In this document: in pieces, positions 26,463-34,396 of the stretch | Position numbering within the stretch: the stretch's first letter is position 1 | Layout: every line of letters begins with the position of its first letter | NCBI GenBank assembly: GCA_019232935.1 | Contig: JAFAMZ010000211.1 | Span: 1 to 34,396, forward strand | Direction: 5' to 3' | Length of the DNA: 34,396 nucleotides | Source of the DNA: Silvibacterium sp. | GTDB lineage: Bacteria > Acidobacteriota > Terriglobia > Terriglobales > Acidobacteriaceae | Position numbers and translations under genes: made by a program | The notes under the pieces: model-generated | What the model saw: only the letters and a program-made list of their open reading frames with translations | Told to the model about the DNA's origin: nothing | Database searches by the model: none

Positions 26463-27491
26463 TTACCAGCGATAGACCGTAAGGTTATCTAGAAAGACTG
26501 TAGCGTTGCTCGTCCCCCCGTTTGACCCATCCACCTGGAAGTTGAACACCATTGCCGGACCCCACCCGAGCGCAAATCCGGAGAAGACGGTGTAATTCAA
26601 ATCCTGCCGGTTGCCGTCAAGCCACACCGAGTGATACGTAACCCATCCCGACGAGTCATGCGAACTATAGATCTGCACGTGATGCCATTGATTCGTGCCC
26701 CAGCCATGTGGATCGCAGTAGGCGTACGAATGCTGCCAGGTGTCCCATGAATTGCTCGGAGAGCCGCCGTTGATCGAGTAATCCCAGGTGTGCGTCCAAC
26801 CGTCGCACTGAAACCCCATTAGCGCCGTCTCGCCGTTCGGCATCGTCTGGTTCAGGTCGAACTCCAGGTTCGAAAGCCCATCGGCTGAGTCCTTAATATT
26901 GACCCAGAAGTCGTAGACAAAGTTCTGCGAGGTCGTGTCGTCGCTGAACTGTACCGAGTATCGCTGCCCTCCAAAATTGCCGAAGCTGGTCGCAAACTGT
27001 CGCGCATTGCCACTCATGGATGGTGAATTCACGAGGTTCATCGACCCGTTCGACCATCCCGGTGTTCCCCCGTCGTGAATCTGGACCCAGTTGCCGAAGG
27101 TCTGGATTGCGCTGACGCTGGTCGCGTTCGGTGGTACCACTGAGGTTCCTCCGCTCTCCCCTCCTGTGACGTTCACGGAAACATCCGTAACGCAAACGCC
27201 GCCCTGGTTATTCCAGACCTTTACATGCAACGTGTGCAATCCCTCCGGCGCGTTCACAGGGCCATTGATCTGGTTGTCGGCCCACGCCGAAAGTTGTACG
27301 CTGCTGTCGAGCGAATAGCCGACAGCGACAACGGGCAGCGATGAGCAGGTATCGGCGTTCATTATGAGGGTGAATGGGGAACTGACCTGTGCGCCATTGG
27401 TCGGACTGGTGACCGCAGTCCCTGCCAGCGCATGGATTGAAGCCGCCGCGAGCATAATTCCCGCGACAAAAAATCTCCGGATCCTATTCAT
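26463..27491 (-). CDS. Secreted protein: Ig-like domain plus possible lectin/jelly-roll domain, hypothetical
   Basis: 342 aa; signal peptide, TSPTNGAQVSSPFTLIMNADT...LHTLHVKVWNNQGGVCVTDVSVNV, then a Trp/Asn/Gly-rich beta-type domain. Confidence 0.75.
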   Translation of the reverse strand: MNRIRRFFVAGIMLAAASIHALAGTAVTSPTNGAQVSSPFTLIMNADTCSSLPVVAVGYSLDSSVQLSAWADNQINGPVNAPEGLHTLHVKVWNNQGGVCVTDVSVNVTGGESGGTSVVPPNATSVSAIQTFGNWVQIHDGGTPGWSNGSMNLVNSPSMSGNARQFATSFGNFGGQRYSVQFSDDTTSQNFVYDFWVNIKDSADGLSNLEFDLNQTMPNGETALMGFQCDGWTHTWDYSINGGSPSNSWDTWQHSYAYCDPHGWGTNQWHHVQIYSSHDSSGWVTYHSVWLDGNRQDLNYTVFSGFALGWGPAMVFNFQVDGSNGGTSNATVFLDNLTVYRW

Positions 27492-27847
27492 TTTGAATAC
27501 CTTCTGAACAGTTTAGTCGTGCCCGTGCTGCGGCCCCGGCGTCCTGCTTCTTCGTGCGAACGAGCGGATCGCCGAAAACGAAATCACTAATCAGGCAGAC
27601 ATTTCAGGGGTCTTGCGGCCGGGGCTTACTCTCGCCGGCGGGCGTGCACACGCGCAGATACACTCCTTCCGGCGGGTGCCGGATCGTTCAGGCGGTGTAT
27701 TTGCTGCTGTATTGAGGAAACCTTACACGCGAAACGTGCATCGGCGCAAGCGATTTGTAAGGAATTTTTGCACAAATTGCCGGCGCACCCCTGAGACTGC
27801 TTCGAAGCCGCCGCTCTCGAAGCTGCACGACGCCCCGAAATGCAGGT

Positions 27848-28222
27848 CTATGGGTGTTGAGACAGAGAGAGGATGTTTCCATCCGGGTCCGGGAACCAAG
27901 CCACCCTGGCCCGTTCGGGAGAAGTCCAGACGCCGGATTCGCTCTGCTCAAGCCATGGGTAGCGCTTGAATGAAATGCCGCGTGCAGCGAGAGCGGTCAC
28001 TTCCGCGTCGATGTTCCCCACCTCCCATCCGAGGATAGTGAACGGGAACGGCGTAAAGTCCTTCACATGGACGATGCGGATCATGTTGCCTTTTGCTTCC
28101 ATAACCAGCGCAAATGCGTCATCGCTCAGGAAGCGCAGCCCGAGGGTCTGCTCGTAGAAGGTGCGCGCCCGGGCGGGGTCCTTGGTGGGAATGAAGCCGA
28201 TTAGGTCGCATCTGGAAAGCAT
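27848..28222 (-). CDS. VOC/glyoxalase-like family protein
   Basis: 124 aa; DLIGFIPTKDPARARTFYEQTLGLRFLSDD...WFPDPDGNILSLSQH. Confidence 0.88.
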   Translation of the reverse strand: MLSRCDLIGFIPTKDPARARTFYEQTLGLRFLSDDAFALVMEAKGNMIRIVHVKDFTPFPFTILGWEVGNIDAEVTALAARGISFKRYPWLEQSESGVWTSPERARVAWFPDPDGNILSLSQHP

Positions 28223-28265
28223 GATCTATCTCCCGCACCATTGTGCGCCTAAGAGTCAAGTCGCT

Positions 28266-28301
28266 GTGCCCACTCAAGCCGAAACGGGTTCAAGCGGGCA
28301 C
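28266..28301. repeat. Imperfect hairpin sharing sequence with the 187-221 element
   Basis: gtgcccactcaagcc-gaaacg-ggttcaagcgggcac; left arm matches gtgccccactcaagcc at 187-202 apart from one C. Confidence 0.55.
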
Positions 28302-28321
28302 CTCCCAGGTTATTGCCGCGG

Positions 28322-28933
28322 CTATTTGGTCTCGACCGCGAGTTCCTTGTCCGCCGCCTCGCGGGCCGTCCGGTAGTACTCGGGCTCGGGCTGCTCGGCA
28401 GGACGCTTGCGGTAACCTTCTTCGGCCAGATGCTTGCCCATCTGTGCGTACATCGTCTCGTCGCGGGGCTGCCAGGTGCCGAGTCCGTCCACATAGCGGT
28501 TGAACATGCAGAAGGCCGCAGCGATGAGTACCGTGTCGTGAATCTCCATTTCCGTCGCGCCCAGCCGGCGGGCACGGTCGATGTCGGTCGAGGTGACGTT
28601 TTTGCCGCTCTGCTGCACTTTGCCGGCAATGGCGAGCAGAGCCTTGAGCTTGGGCGAAACCGGAGCTGATTCAAAGTCCGTTTTCACCTGCTTCACAATC
28701 TCGCTGCTGCCCAGGTGGCATGCTGCGGCAGCTCCATGGCTCGTCTGGCAGAAGTAGCAGTCGTTCTGCGAAGAGACATAGGTGGCGATCAGCTCGCGCT
28801 CGCCGGGCGTCAGCGAATTCGCCTCGTGCAGCAGAATATGAGCAAGCTCGCGCATAGGTTTTGCGGTCTCGGGACGGAATGCGAATCCGGCCGTAATGCC
28901 GGCGAGTCCTTCGGGAAGGGCGATGTGGGGCAT
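28322..28933 (-). CDS. AhpD-like/carboxymuconolactone decarboxylase-family protein (paralogue 1)
   Basis: 203 aa; GERELIATYVSSQNDCYFCQTSHG, CMFNRYVDGLGTWQP. Confidence 0.88.
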   Translation of the reverse strand: MPHIALPEGLAGITAGFAFRPETAKPMRELAHILLHEANSLTPGERELIATYVSSQNDCYFCQTSHGAAAACHLGSSEIVKQVKTDFESAPVSPKLKALLAIAGKVQQSGKNVTSTDIDRARRLGATEMEIHDTVLIAAAFCMFNRYVDGLGTWQPRDETMYAQMGKHLAEEGYRKRPAEQPEPEYYRTAREAADKELAVETK

Positions 28934-28949
28934 GGCTGTTCTCCTGGGA

Positions 28950-29522
28950 TTATTTTGCTACGGTTTCGGCGGGCAGATATTCCTGGCTGATGAAGACATA
29001 TCCGTCACGGGCGATGCGCTTGCCGCGCTCGCGATACATGGCTTCGTCGCGTGGCTGCCAGGTGCCTAACCCGTCGACGTAGCGGTTGAACATGCAGAAG
29101 GCAGCAGAAATGAGCACGGTATCGTGTATCTCCAGGTCGCTCGCCTCGGCAGCGCGGGCCTGCGCAACGTCTTCTGCCGTGACGCTTTTGCCGCTCTTCT
29201 GGACCTTTCCGGCAATAACCAGCAGCGCCTTCAGCTTTTCGGAAATATCGGCGTGTTGGAAATCGGCCTTCACGCGCTTGACCAGCTCTTCGTCGCCATT
29301 GAGGCATGCAGCGGCTATGTACCCATGGCAAGTCTGGCAGTAGTAGCAGTCATTCAGATAAGAGACGTAGGTGCCGATCAGTTCGCGCTCGCCTGGCGTG
29401 AGCGTGTGCGGTCCGTGCAGCAGCGTTTCGATGAAGTCGTTCATTGGCCGGGCGGTCTCGGGCCGGAAAGCCATCAGGCCGCGAATGCCGGGAAGTCCTT
29501 CGGGAAGGGAAATGTATGCCAT
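28950..29522 (-). CDS. AhpD-like/carboxymuconolactone decarboxylase-family protein (paralogue 2)
   Basis: 190 aa; GERELIGTYVSYLNDCYYCQTCHG, CMFNRYVDGLGTWQP. Confidence 0.88.
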   Translation of the reverse strand: MAYISLPEGLPGIRGLMAFRPETARPMNDFIETLLHGPHTLTPGERELIGTYVSYLNDCYYCQTCHGYIAAACLNGDEELVKRVKADFQHADISEKLKALLVIAGKVQKSGKSVTAEDVAQARAAEASDLEIHDTVLISAAFCMFNRYVDGLGTWQPRDEAMYRERGKRIARDGYVFISQEYLPAETVAK

Positions 29523-29533
29523 GAAGGCGCTCC

Positions 29534-30118
29534 TTATTTGACGATGAGTTCCGCCGCGGGTTTCGGCGGCAGGTATTCGTTACTGGCGGAGATGTATCCC
29601 ACCTTGGCAACATGCTTGCCGCGCTCGCGGTAGAGAGCTTCAGCGTGCGGCTGCCACGTATCCAGACCGTCCACGTAGCGGTTGTACATGCAAAACGCCG
29701 CAGCGATGAGCACGGTATCGTGGATCTCAAGATCGGTCGCGCCTACGGTGTGCGCAAAATCGACATCGTCGGCTGTTACCTGTTTGCCGCCCTTCTGGAC
29801 CTTGCCGGCGATCACGAGTAGAGCCTTCAGCTTCTCGGAAATGTCGGCATGCTGGAAGTCGGCCTTCACGCGCCTGACCAGTTCTTCGTCTCCGTCGTGC
29901 AAGGCTGCGGCGATATACCCGTGGCATGTTTGGCAGTAATAGCAATCGTTTAGATACGACACGTAAGTGGCGATCAGCTCACGCTCGCCGGCGGAAAGCG
30001 TGTTCGGGGCGTGCAGAAGCACTTCGGCGAGAGCGTTCAGCGGCCGTGCGGTTTCCGGGCGAAACGCCATCGCGCCTCGAATGCCGGTCAATCCTTCAGG
30101 TAGGGAGATATGGGGCAT
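29534..30118 (-). CDS. AhpD-like/carboxymuconolactone decarboxylase-family protein (paralogue 3)
   Basis: Start MPHISLPEGL inside ORF 29534..30160; GERELIATYVSYLNDCYYCQTCHG, CMYNRYVDGLDTWQP. Confidence 0.88.
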   Translation of the reverse strand: MPHISLPEGLTGIRGAMAFRPETARPLNALAEVLLHAPNTLSAGERELIATYVSYLNDCYYCQTCHGYIAAALHDGDEELVRRVKADFQHADISEKLKALLVIAGKVQKGGKQVTADDVDFAHTVGATDLEIHDTVLIAAAFCMYNRYVDGLDTWQPHAEALYRERGKHVAKVGYISASNEYLPPKPAAELIVK

Positions 30119-30128
30119 GCGTTTTCCT

Positions 30129-31454
30129 TTATCCGGGAAGAGTTTCCGTCGCGGTTTCAACCGCGATTGGTGTTGTCGGTGACAAACGGCGGTGCAAAAG
30201 GCCTCCGGCGAGCACGACGGCCACGCCGATAAGCGCGGGGACGGGGCTATGCATCAGGATGAGCAGCGCCACCACGGCGCTTCCTGCGAGATAGATGATC
30301 GGAGCCGCAGGAAACCACCAGCGCCGGACTGGCTCCTTCACGCGGAACAGCGTGGTGACGGAAAGCGCGAGAAACACTACGGCGGAAAAAATGATGTAGG
30401 CGAGAATCTTGTCGAACGCCCCGAAAAGAAGGATGAGCAGCGCACCGCAGGTCTGCAACAGGATGGCGTTCGCCGGGGTCCCGAAGCGCGGGTGCAGCCG
30501 TCCGAAGACCGAGAAAAATGCGCTGTCTTTCGCCATGGCGTAGTAGACGCGAGGCGCGGCCATGGTCAGTGCCATCAGGCCTCCGGCGACCGAAAGCAGC
30601 ACGCAGGCGGAGAGAATCCGTCCTCCGGCCGTGCCGAACAGCGCTTCTCCGAACTGGGCGACGAAGGCCGTGTTCGACACGATCCGGTCAAGGGGCACAA
30701 CCGCCAGAAATGCGAAGCTGACCAGCAGGTAGACAGCAGTGACGAGCAGAACTCCGCAGGTGAAGGCCAGCGGCAGCGTGCGGCTCGGGTTGCGGACTTC
30801 GCCCGCAAGCTTGCCCGCCTCCCACCAGCCACCAAAGCTGAAGAAGGCGCTGACCACGGATCCCGCGATGGCCGCAAAGAGCATATCGGAGCCGGGCCGT
30901 CGCGTCGCCAGAGGAAGCAGGTTCGCCGTGGAGGCGTGTCCCGATACGAAGGCCCAGGCGACAAGCGCGAAGAGCACGGCAATCTTCAGCAGGTTGGCAG
31001 TTGCCATCACGCGCCCGCTGAGCCGCGTGCCCAGATAATTGACCGCCCCAAGCACGATGAGTATCGCAAATGGCAGCACTGTCGCGAGGCGCGGCGAAAT
31101 GGCAACAATCGCCTGCACGTACGGAACCGCTCCGAAGGCGAGCGCGGCGGCCACTCCCGGATCGATTACGGCTGCGGACATCCATCCGTAAAGAAAAGCC
31201 ACGCGCGGCCCATATCCTTCGCGCAGGTAGACATACTCGCCTCCCGCCACGGGGTAGCGCACTGCAAGCTCGGAATAGCAGAGCGCTCCGGCGAGTGCCA
31301 TAAGCGCCATGCCGCACCAGACTGCGGCGAGCAGGGCAGGCGAGCCCAGCGATTTGGCCATTGCGGCGGGCGTGAGGAAGATCCCCAGCGCGATGGCCTC
31401 GCCGCTGACGACGGCGATGGTCGCGGCCAGGCCCATCTGTCTTTTCGGTTCCAT
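30129..31454 (-). CDS. APC-family amino acid/polyamine permease
   Basis: 441 aa; MGLAATIAVVSGEAIALGIFLTPAAMAKSLGSPALLAAVWCGMALMALAGALCYSELAVRYPVAGGEYVYLREGYG. Confidence 0.93.
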   Translation of the reverse strand: MEPKRQMGLAATIAVVSGEAIALGIFLTPAAMAKSLGSPALLAAVWCGMALMALAGALCYSELAVRYPVAGGEYVYLREGYGPRVAFLYGWMSAAVIDPGVAAALAFGAVPYVQAIVAISPRLATVLPFAILIVLGAVNYLGTRLSGRVMATANLLKIAVLFALVAWAFVSGHASTANLLPLATRRPGSDMLFAAIAGSVVSAFFSFGGWWEAGKLAGEVRNPSRTLPLAFTCGVLLVTAVYLLVSFAFLAVVPLDRIVSNTAFVAQFGEALFGTAGGRILSACVLLSVAGGLMALTMAAPRVYYAMAKDSAFFSVFGRLHPRFGTPANAILLQTCGALLILLFGAFDKILAYIIFSAVVFLALSVTTLFRVKEPVRRWWFPAAPIIYLAGSAVVALLILMHSPVPALIGVAVVLAGGLLHRRLSPTTPIAVETATETLPG

Positions 31455-31530
31455 ATCTTAAGAAAATACTCGGTCATCCTAACCGGAGTCGTGCAAAGCT
31501 GGCATCCATCGAACGGTTGAGGCGAAAAAT

Positions 31531-32313
31531 CTACGCCCGCACCACCAGCTGTGCGTGCACCGAAACGACTCGCCGCGTCACAAGATGGCTCGCAACGAAA
31601 CAAGCGAGTGCCGATGAAGAGAAGATCGTCGTCAGCACGACGAACTGGTAGAGAGCTGCGTAGAGCGGCGACGATCCGGACAGGACCATGCCCGCCATGA
31701 TGCCGGGAATCCACACAATTCCGAGCGAGCGTATGTTGTCGACGGCCGGGATAAGACTGGCGCGAAAGGCGGCCTGCAGATACCGCTCGACTGCGGTGTC
31801 CGGGGTCGCCCCGAGGGCGAGAGCCGACTCGATTTCGCCGACATGGGCGGCGATTTCGCCGCGAAAGCGGTCCAGAAAAATCGACTGCGTATTCATCGTA
31901 TTCGCGATGACCATGCTGCCCACCGGGATCAGCGTGAGAATCTTCAATGGGATCACTCCCGTGACGGTCATCACCACAAGAACGCTCCCCGCTCCTGCGC
32001 CGATGGCGATGAGAGCGAGCGCGAAGGCTCCCGGAATCCTCTTCGCGCGTTTGCAGACGATGCTTGCAGCGGCCAGAATCATTCCCGCCAGGACAAAGAT
32101 CGAGGTCCACGCGGGACCGCGGAGCAGGGCCGCCAGGATCGCCCCCACTGCGACGATCTGCAGAATGCCTCGAAGCTCGGCCAGTGGGACTTCTCTGAGC
32201 AGGCCCGGCGCGCGCCGTCTTGCGAGCAGGATTACACCGATTGTCGCGGCAGCCGTGATCGCGCAGTAGACCGCTCCGCGAGCGAGCTGGTTGGAGAAAT
32301 ACTGCTCAAACAT
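31531..32313 (-). CDS. fetB: FetB-like (UPF0014) ABC permease, putative iron exporter
   Basis: 260 aa; IPVGSMVIANTMNTQSIFLDRFRGEI, WIPGIMAGMVLSGSSPLYAALYQFVVL. Confidence 0.88.
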   Translation of the reverse strand: MFEQYFSNQLARGAVYCAITAAATIGVILLARRRAPGLLREVPLAELRGILQIVAVGAILAALLRGPAWTSIFVLAGMILAAASIVCKRAKRIPGAFALALIAIGAGAGSVLVVMTVTGVIPLKILTLIPVGSMVIANTMNTQSIFLDRFRGEIAAHVGEIESALALGATPDTAVERYLQAAFRASLIPAVDNIRSLGIVWIPGIMAGMVLSGSSPLYAALYQFVVLTTIFSSSALACFVASHLVTRRVVSVHAQLVVRA

Positions 32314-33010
32314 CGGCGGCCTCCACTCGCTTTAAAAGCACTTCATCGGGAGTGCCCAGCGCTTTCATCCGTCCCGCCTCGACTACCAGGACGCGGTCTG
32401 CCATGGCTCGCGCCTGTTCCGGGCTGTGCGTCACCCACAGGCAAGTCAGATGCCGCTCTCGAATCAGCCGCTCCAGCAGCCGCTCCACGCTTCCGCGCGA
32501 AGCTTCATCGAGCGCCGAAGTCGGCTCGTCAAGCAGCAGGACCTCCGGCTCGTTTGCCAGGGCCCGGGTGATCGCCACTCGCTGTGCTTCTCCGCCGGAC
32601 AAAGTCAAGGCGTCACGCGAGGCATAGTCTTCCAATCCGACTTCCGCGAGCAGAGCCTCGATCTGCGCTGCGGCCATTGTTTCTCCTCGTTGCCGGGGGC
32701 CGAAGACAATATTGTCCGCTATTGTCCCGGGAAACAGATAAGCGCGCTGCATCACCATCCCGATCACGCGGCGCAGGGCGTCCGGGGCCAACTCCCGGTA
32801 ATCCCTGCCGTGAAAGAAGACAGTCCCCTCTGTCGGCTCATCGAGCCGGTTGACCAGCCGCAGGAGGGTGCTTTTTCCCGCGCCGCTCGGGCCAACAATT
32901 GCAAGCACTTCGCCCGGGACCACCCCGAAGCTGACTCCGCGCAGAAGAAATTGCCCTGAGGGGGACAACTCGCGGCCAAGATTGCGGCACTCAACTAATA
33001 TGTCGGGCAT
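32306..33010 (-). CDS. fetA: FetA-like ABC ATPase, putative iron exporter
   Basis: ATG at 33010 in ORF 32306..33076; GPSGAGKSTLLRLVNRLDEPTEG, LSGGEAQRVAITRAL, VLLLDEPTSALDE; overlaps the fetB start. Confidence 0.88.
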   Translation of the reverse strand: MPDILVECRNLGRELSPSGQFLLRGVSFGVVPGEVLAIVGPSGAGKSTLLRLVNRLDEPTEGTVFFHGRDYRELAPDALRRVIGMVMQRAYLFPGTIADNIVFGPRQRGETMAAAQIEALLAEVGLEDYASRDALTLSGGEAQRVAITRALANEPEVLLLDEPTSALDEASRGSVERLLERLIRERHLTCLWVTHSPEQARAMADRVLVVEAGRMKALGTPDEVLLKRVEAADV

Positions 33011-33075
33011 TTCCTCAAGGCAGCACAGCCAGTGTACATGGCTGCATCCCGAGTCCCGGCAGGAGGAACTCCCCA

Positions 33076-33732
33076 ATGATCCGAAGACGATTCTCCAGTG
33101 CCGCGTCCTTGTTCGCCGGCGCGGCTTTGTTCATCGGCACGAGCGCCTTGGCGCAGATGACTCCCAGTCAAACCGCACCGCAGAATCCGGCGACCGCGAA
33201 TCCCAACGCAAACCCTAACATGACCACGGCTGACACGATGCAGCAGCAACAGGCCGCCTCCGGCCAGATGCAGGACAAAACCTTCGTCCGCGAGGCGATG
33301 GAAGGCGGTATGGCCGAGGTCGAGCTGGGCCAGCTGGCTTCGCAAAAAGCGTCCAGCGATGACGTAAAGCAGTTCGGCCAGAAGATGGTCGACGACCACA
33401 CGAAGCTCAACGATCAGATGAAGCCGGTAGCAGAGCAACTGGGAGTGACGCCGCCAACACAGCTCTCAAAGAAAGACCAGGAACTGAAGGCCAGGCTCCA
33501 GAACCTGTCAGGCACACAGTTCGATAACGAGTACATCAGGTGCATGCTGAAGGACCATAAGAAGGACGCCGCCGAATTCAAGCAGGAAGCGCAGAACGCC
33601 CAGAATCCGGCTGTGCAGCAGGCGGCGCAGCAGGGCTCGCAGGTCATCGAACAGCACCTGCAGATGATCGAGCAGATTGCGCAGAGCCATAACATCAGCG
33701 GCAGCAAAGGCAAGAATGCCGGCGGCCAGTAA
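33076..33732 (+). CDS. DUF4142-family secreted protein
   Basis: 218 aa; signal peptide, KTFVREAMEGGMAEVELGQLASQKASSDDVKQFGQKMVDDHTKLNDQ; AGGAGGAA before ATG. Confidence 0.88.
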   Translation: MIRRRFSSAASLFAGAALFIGTSALAQMTPSQTAPQNPATANPNANPNMTTADTMQQQQAASGQMQDKTFVREAMEGGMAEVELGQLASQKASSDDVKQFGQKMVDDHTKLNDQMKPVAEQLGVTPPTQLSKKDQELKARLQNLSGTQFDNEYIRCMLKDHKKDAAEFKQEAQNAQNPAVQQAAQQGSQVIEQHLQMIEQIAQSHNISGSKGKNAGGQ

Positions 33733-33758
33733 CCAGTAAAAGGCCCGAGGCAGCAGTC

Positions 33759-33790
33759 GGGGCGTCCCGCGGGACGCCCCTTTCCTTTCC
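33759..33790 (+). terminator. Rho-independent-like terminator after the DUF4142 gene
   Basis: Perfect 22-bp palindrome ggggcgtcccgcgggacgcccc followed by tttccttt. Confidence 0.8.
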
Positions 33791-33805
33791 GGTAGAATTA
33801 CCCCG

Positions 33806-34396
33806 ATGCCACGCAAGACCTCACTCAGCCGCCGTGTGGCTCTGACGGCGATCCTCTTATGCGCGTTCTGCGCAGCCGCTCTCGGCCAGCCTGTTAAGAG
33901 CCTGCCGAAACCCACCGATTACGTCAGCGATTTTGCGCATGTGATGTCCCCGCCGGTGATTCACAAGCTGGATCTCGTCTGCGGGCAGGTCGACCACGAG
34001 GCCAATGCTCAGATCGCCGTGGTCACTGTAACGACTACGGCCGGAGAGCCGGTCGAAGAGTACGCCGTCGATTTATATCAGGCCTGGGGACTCGGAAAAA
34101 AAGGAATAAAAGAGGGCAGCGACCGCGGAGTGCTGATCCTGGTCGCAGTGAACGATCGCAAGCGCTTCATCTCGACCGGATACGGACTCGAAAGCATTCT
34201 GCCTGACGCCACCGTAAGCGTAATCGGCCGGCAGATGGTCCCTTACCTTCGCAACAACGATTTCGACGGCGCGATGTCGCTGGCCGTCGGACAGATCTCG
34301 CAAATTATCGCCAAGGATGCCGGCGTGACGCTGGCGCCTCTGACGCAGCAGCAGAGACAGCAGGCCGGTAAGCCCGTGCATCTCAGCCTCGGCCAG
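33806..34396 (+). CDS. TPM domain (YgcG-like) secreted protein, truncated at window end
   Basis: MPRKTSLSRRVALTAILLCAFCAAALGQPVKSLPKPTDYVSDFAHVMSPPVIHKLD...GSDRGVLILVAVNDRKRFISTGYGLE. Confidence 0.88.
   Translation, partial: MPRKTSLSRRVALTAILLCAFCAAALGQPVKSLPKPTDYVSDFAHVMSPPVIHKLDLVCGQVDHEANAQIAVVTVTTTAGEPVEEYAVDLYQAWGLGKKGIKEGSDRGVLILVAVNDRKRFISTGYGLESILPDATVSVIGRQMVPYLRNNDFDGAMSLAVGQISQIIAKDAGVTLAPLTQQQRQQAGKPVHLSLGQ

Noticed and set aside
29919-29946. CxxCH in AhpD-like paralogues as a c-type cytochrome
   Set aside because: No signal peptide, and the motif sits inside the AhpD CxxC site, so covalent heme attachment is unlikely.
30192-31520. 442-aa plus ORF antisense to the APC permease
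   Set aside because: Composition typical of a shadow ORF (H/R/E/G-rich, no domain). The minus strand encodes a clear multi-TM permease.

Overview
GC-rich chromosomal window of about 34.4 kb. Gene content and protein style (TonB-family protein with a Gly-rich linker, DUF3034, many secreted proteins) suggest Acidobacteria/Terriglobia; this is inferred, not tested. I call about 35 coding features, no rRNA or tRNA, no CRISPR array and no clear transposase. Recognisable genes: lspA, ileS, a TonB-family protein, a SulP transporter, an M1-like peptidase homologue, lpxB, an AAC(6')-like GNAT, an MsbA-like ABC exporter, vapBC, hemW, a threonine aldolase, a GT2 glycosyltransferase, a YncE-like beta-propeller, copA/copZ, three tandem AhpD-like proteins, an APC permease, fetAB, DUF4142 and a truncated TPM protein. 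Observations most worth follow-up: (i) an M1-peptidase homologue that lacks the HExxH and NEG zinc/catalytic motifs, so a probable pseudopeptidase; (ii) a one-strand run fetA-fetB-APC permease-three AhpD-like paralogues-VOC, which could be an iron/redox stress module; (iii) a decayed vapBC pair with a frameshift in a C6 tract and an internally deleted toxin, about 4 kb from an intact vapBC; (iv) a TonB-like protein whose cytoplasmic N-terminus carries a 38-aa motif in triplicate; (v) an AAC(6')-like acetyltransferase preceded by a 14-bp tandem repeat; (vi) a GTG-started 57-aa ORF missing from the supplied track. No search or computation was run. Family calls come from reading motifs and protein sequence by eye.
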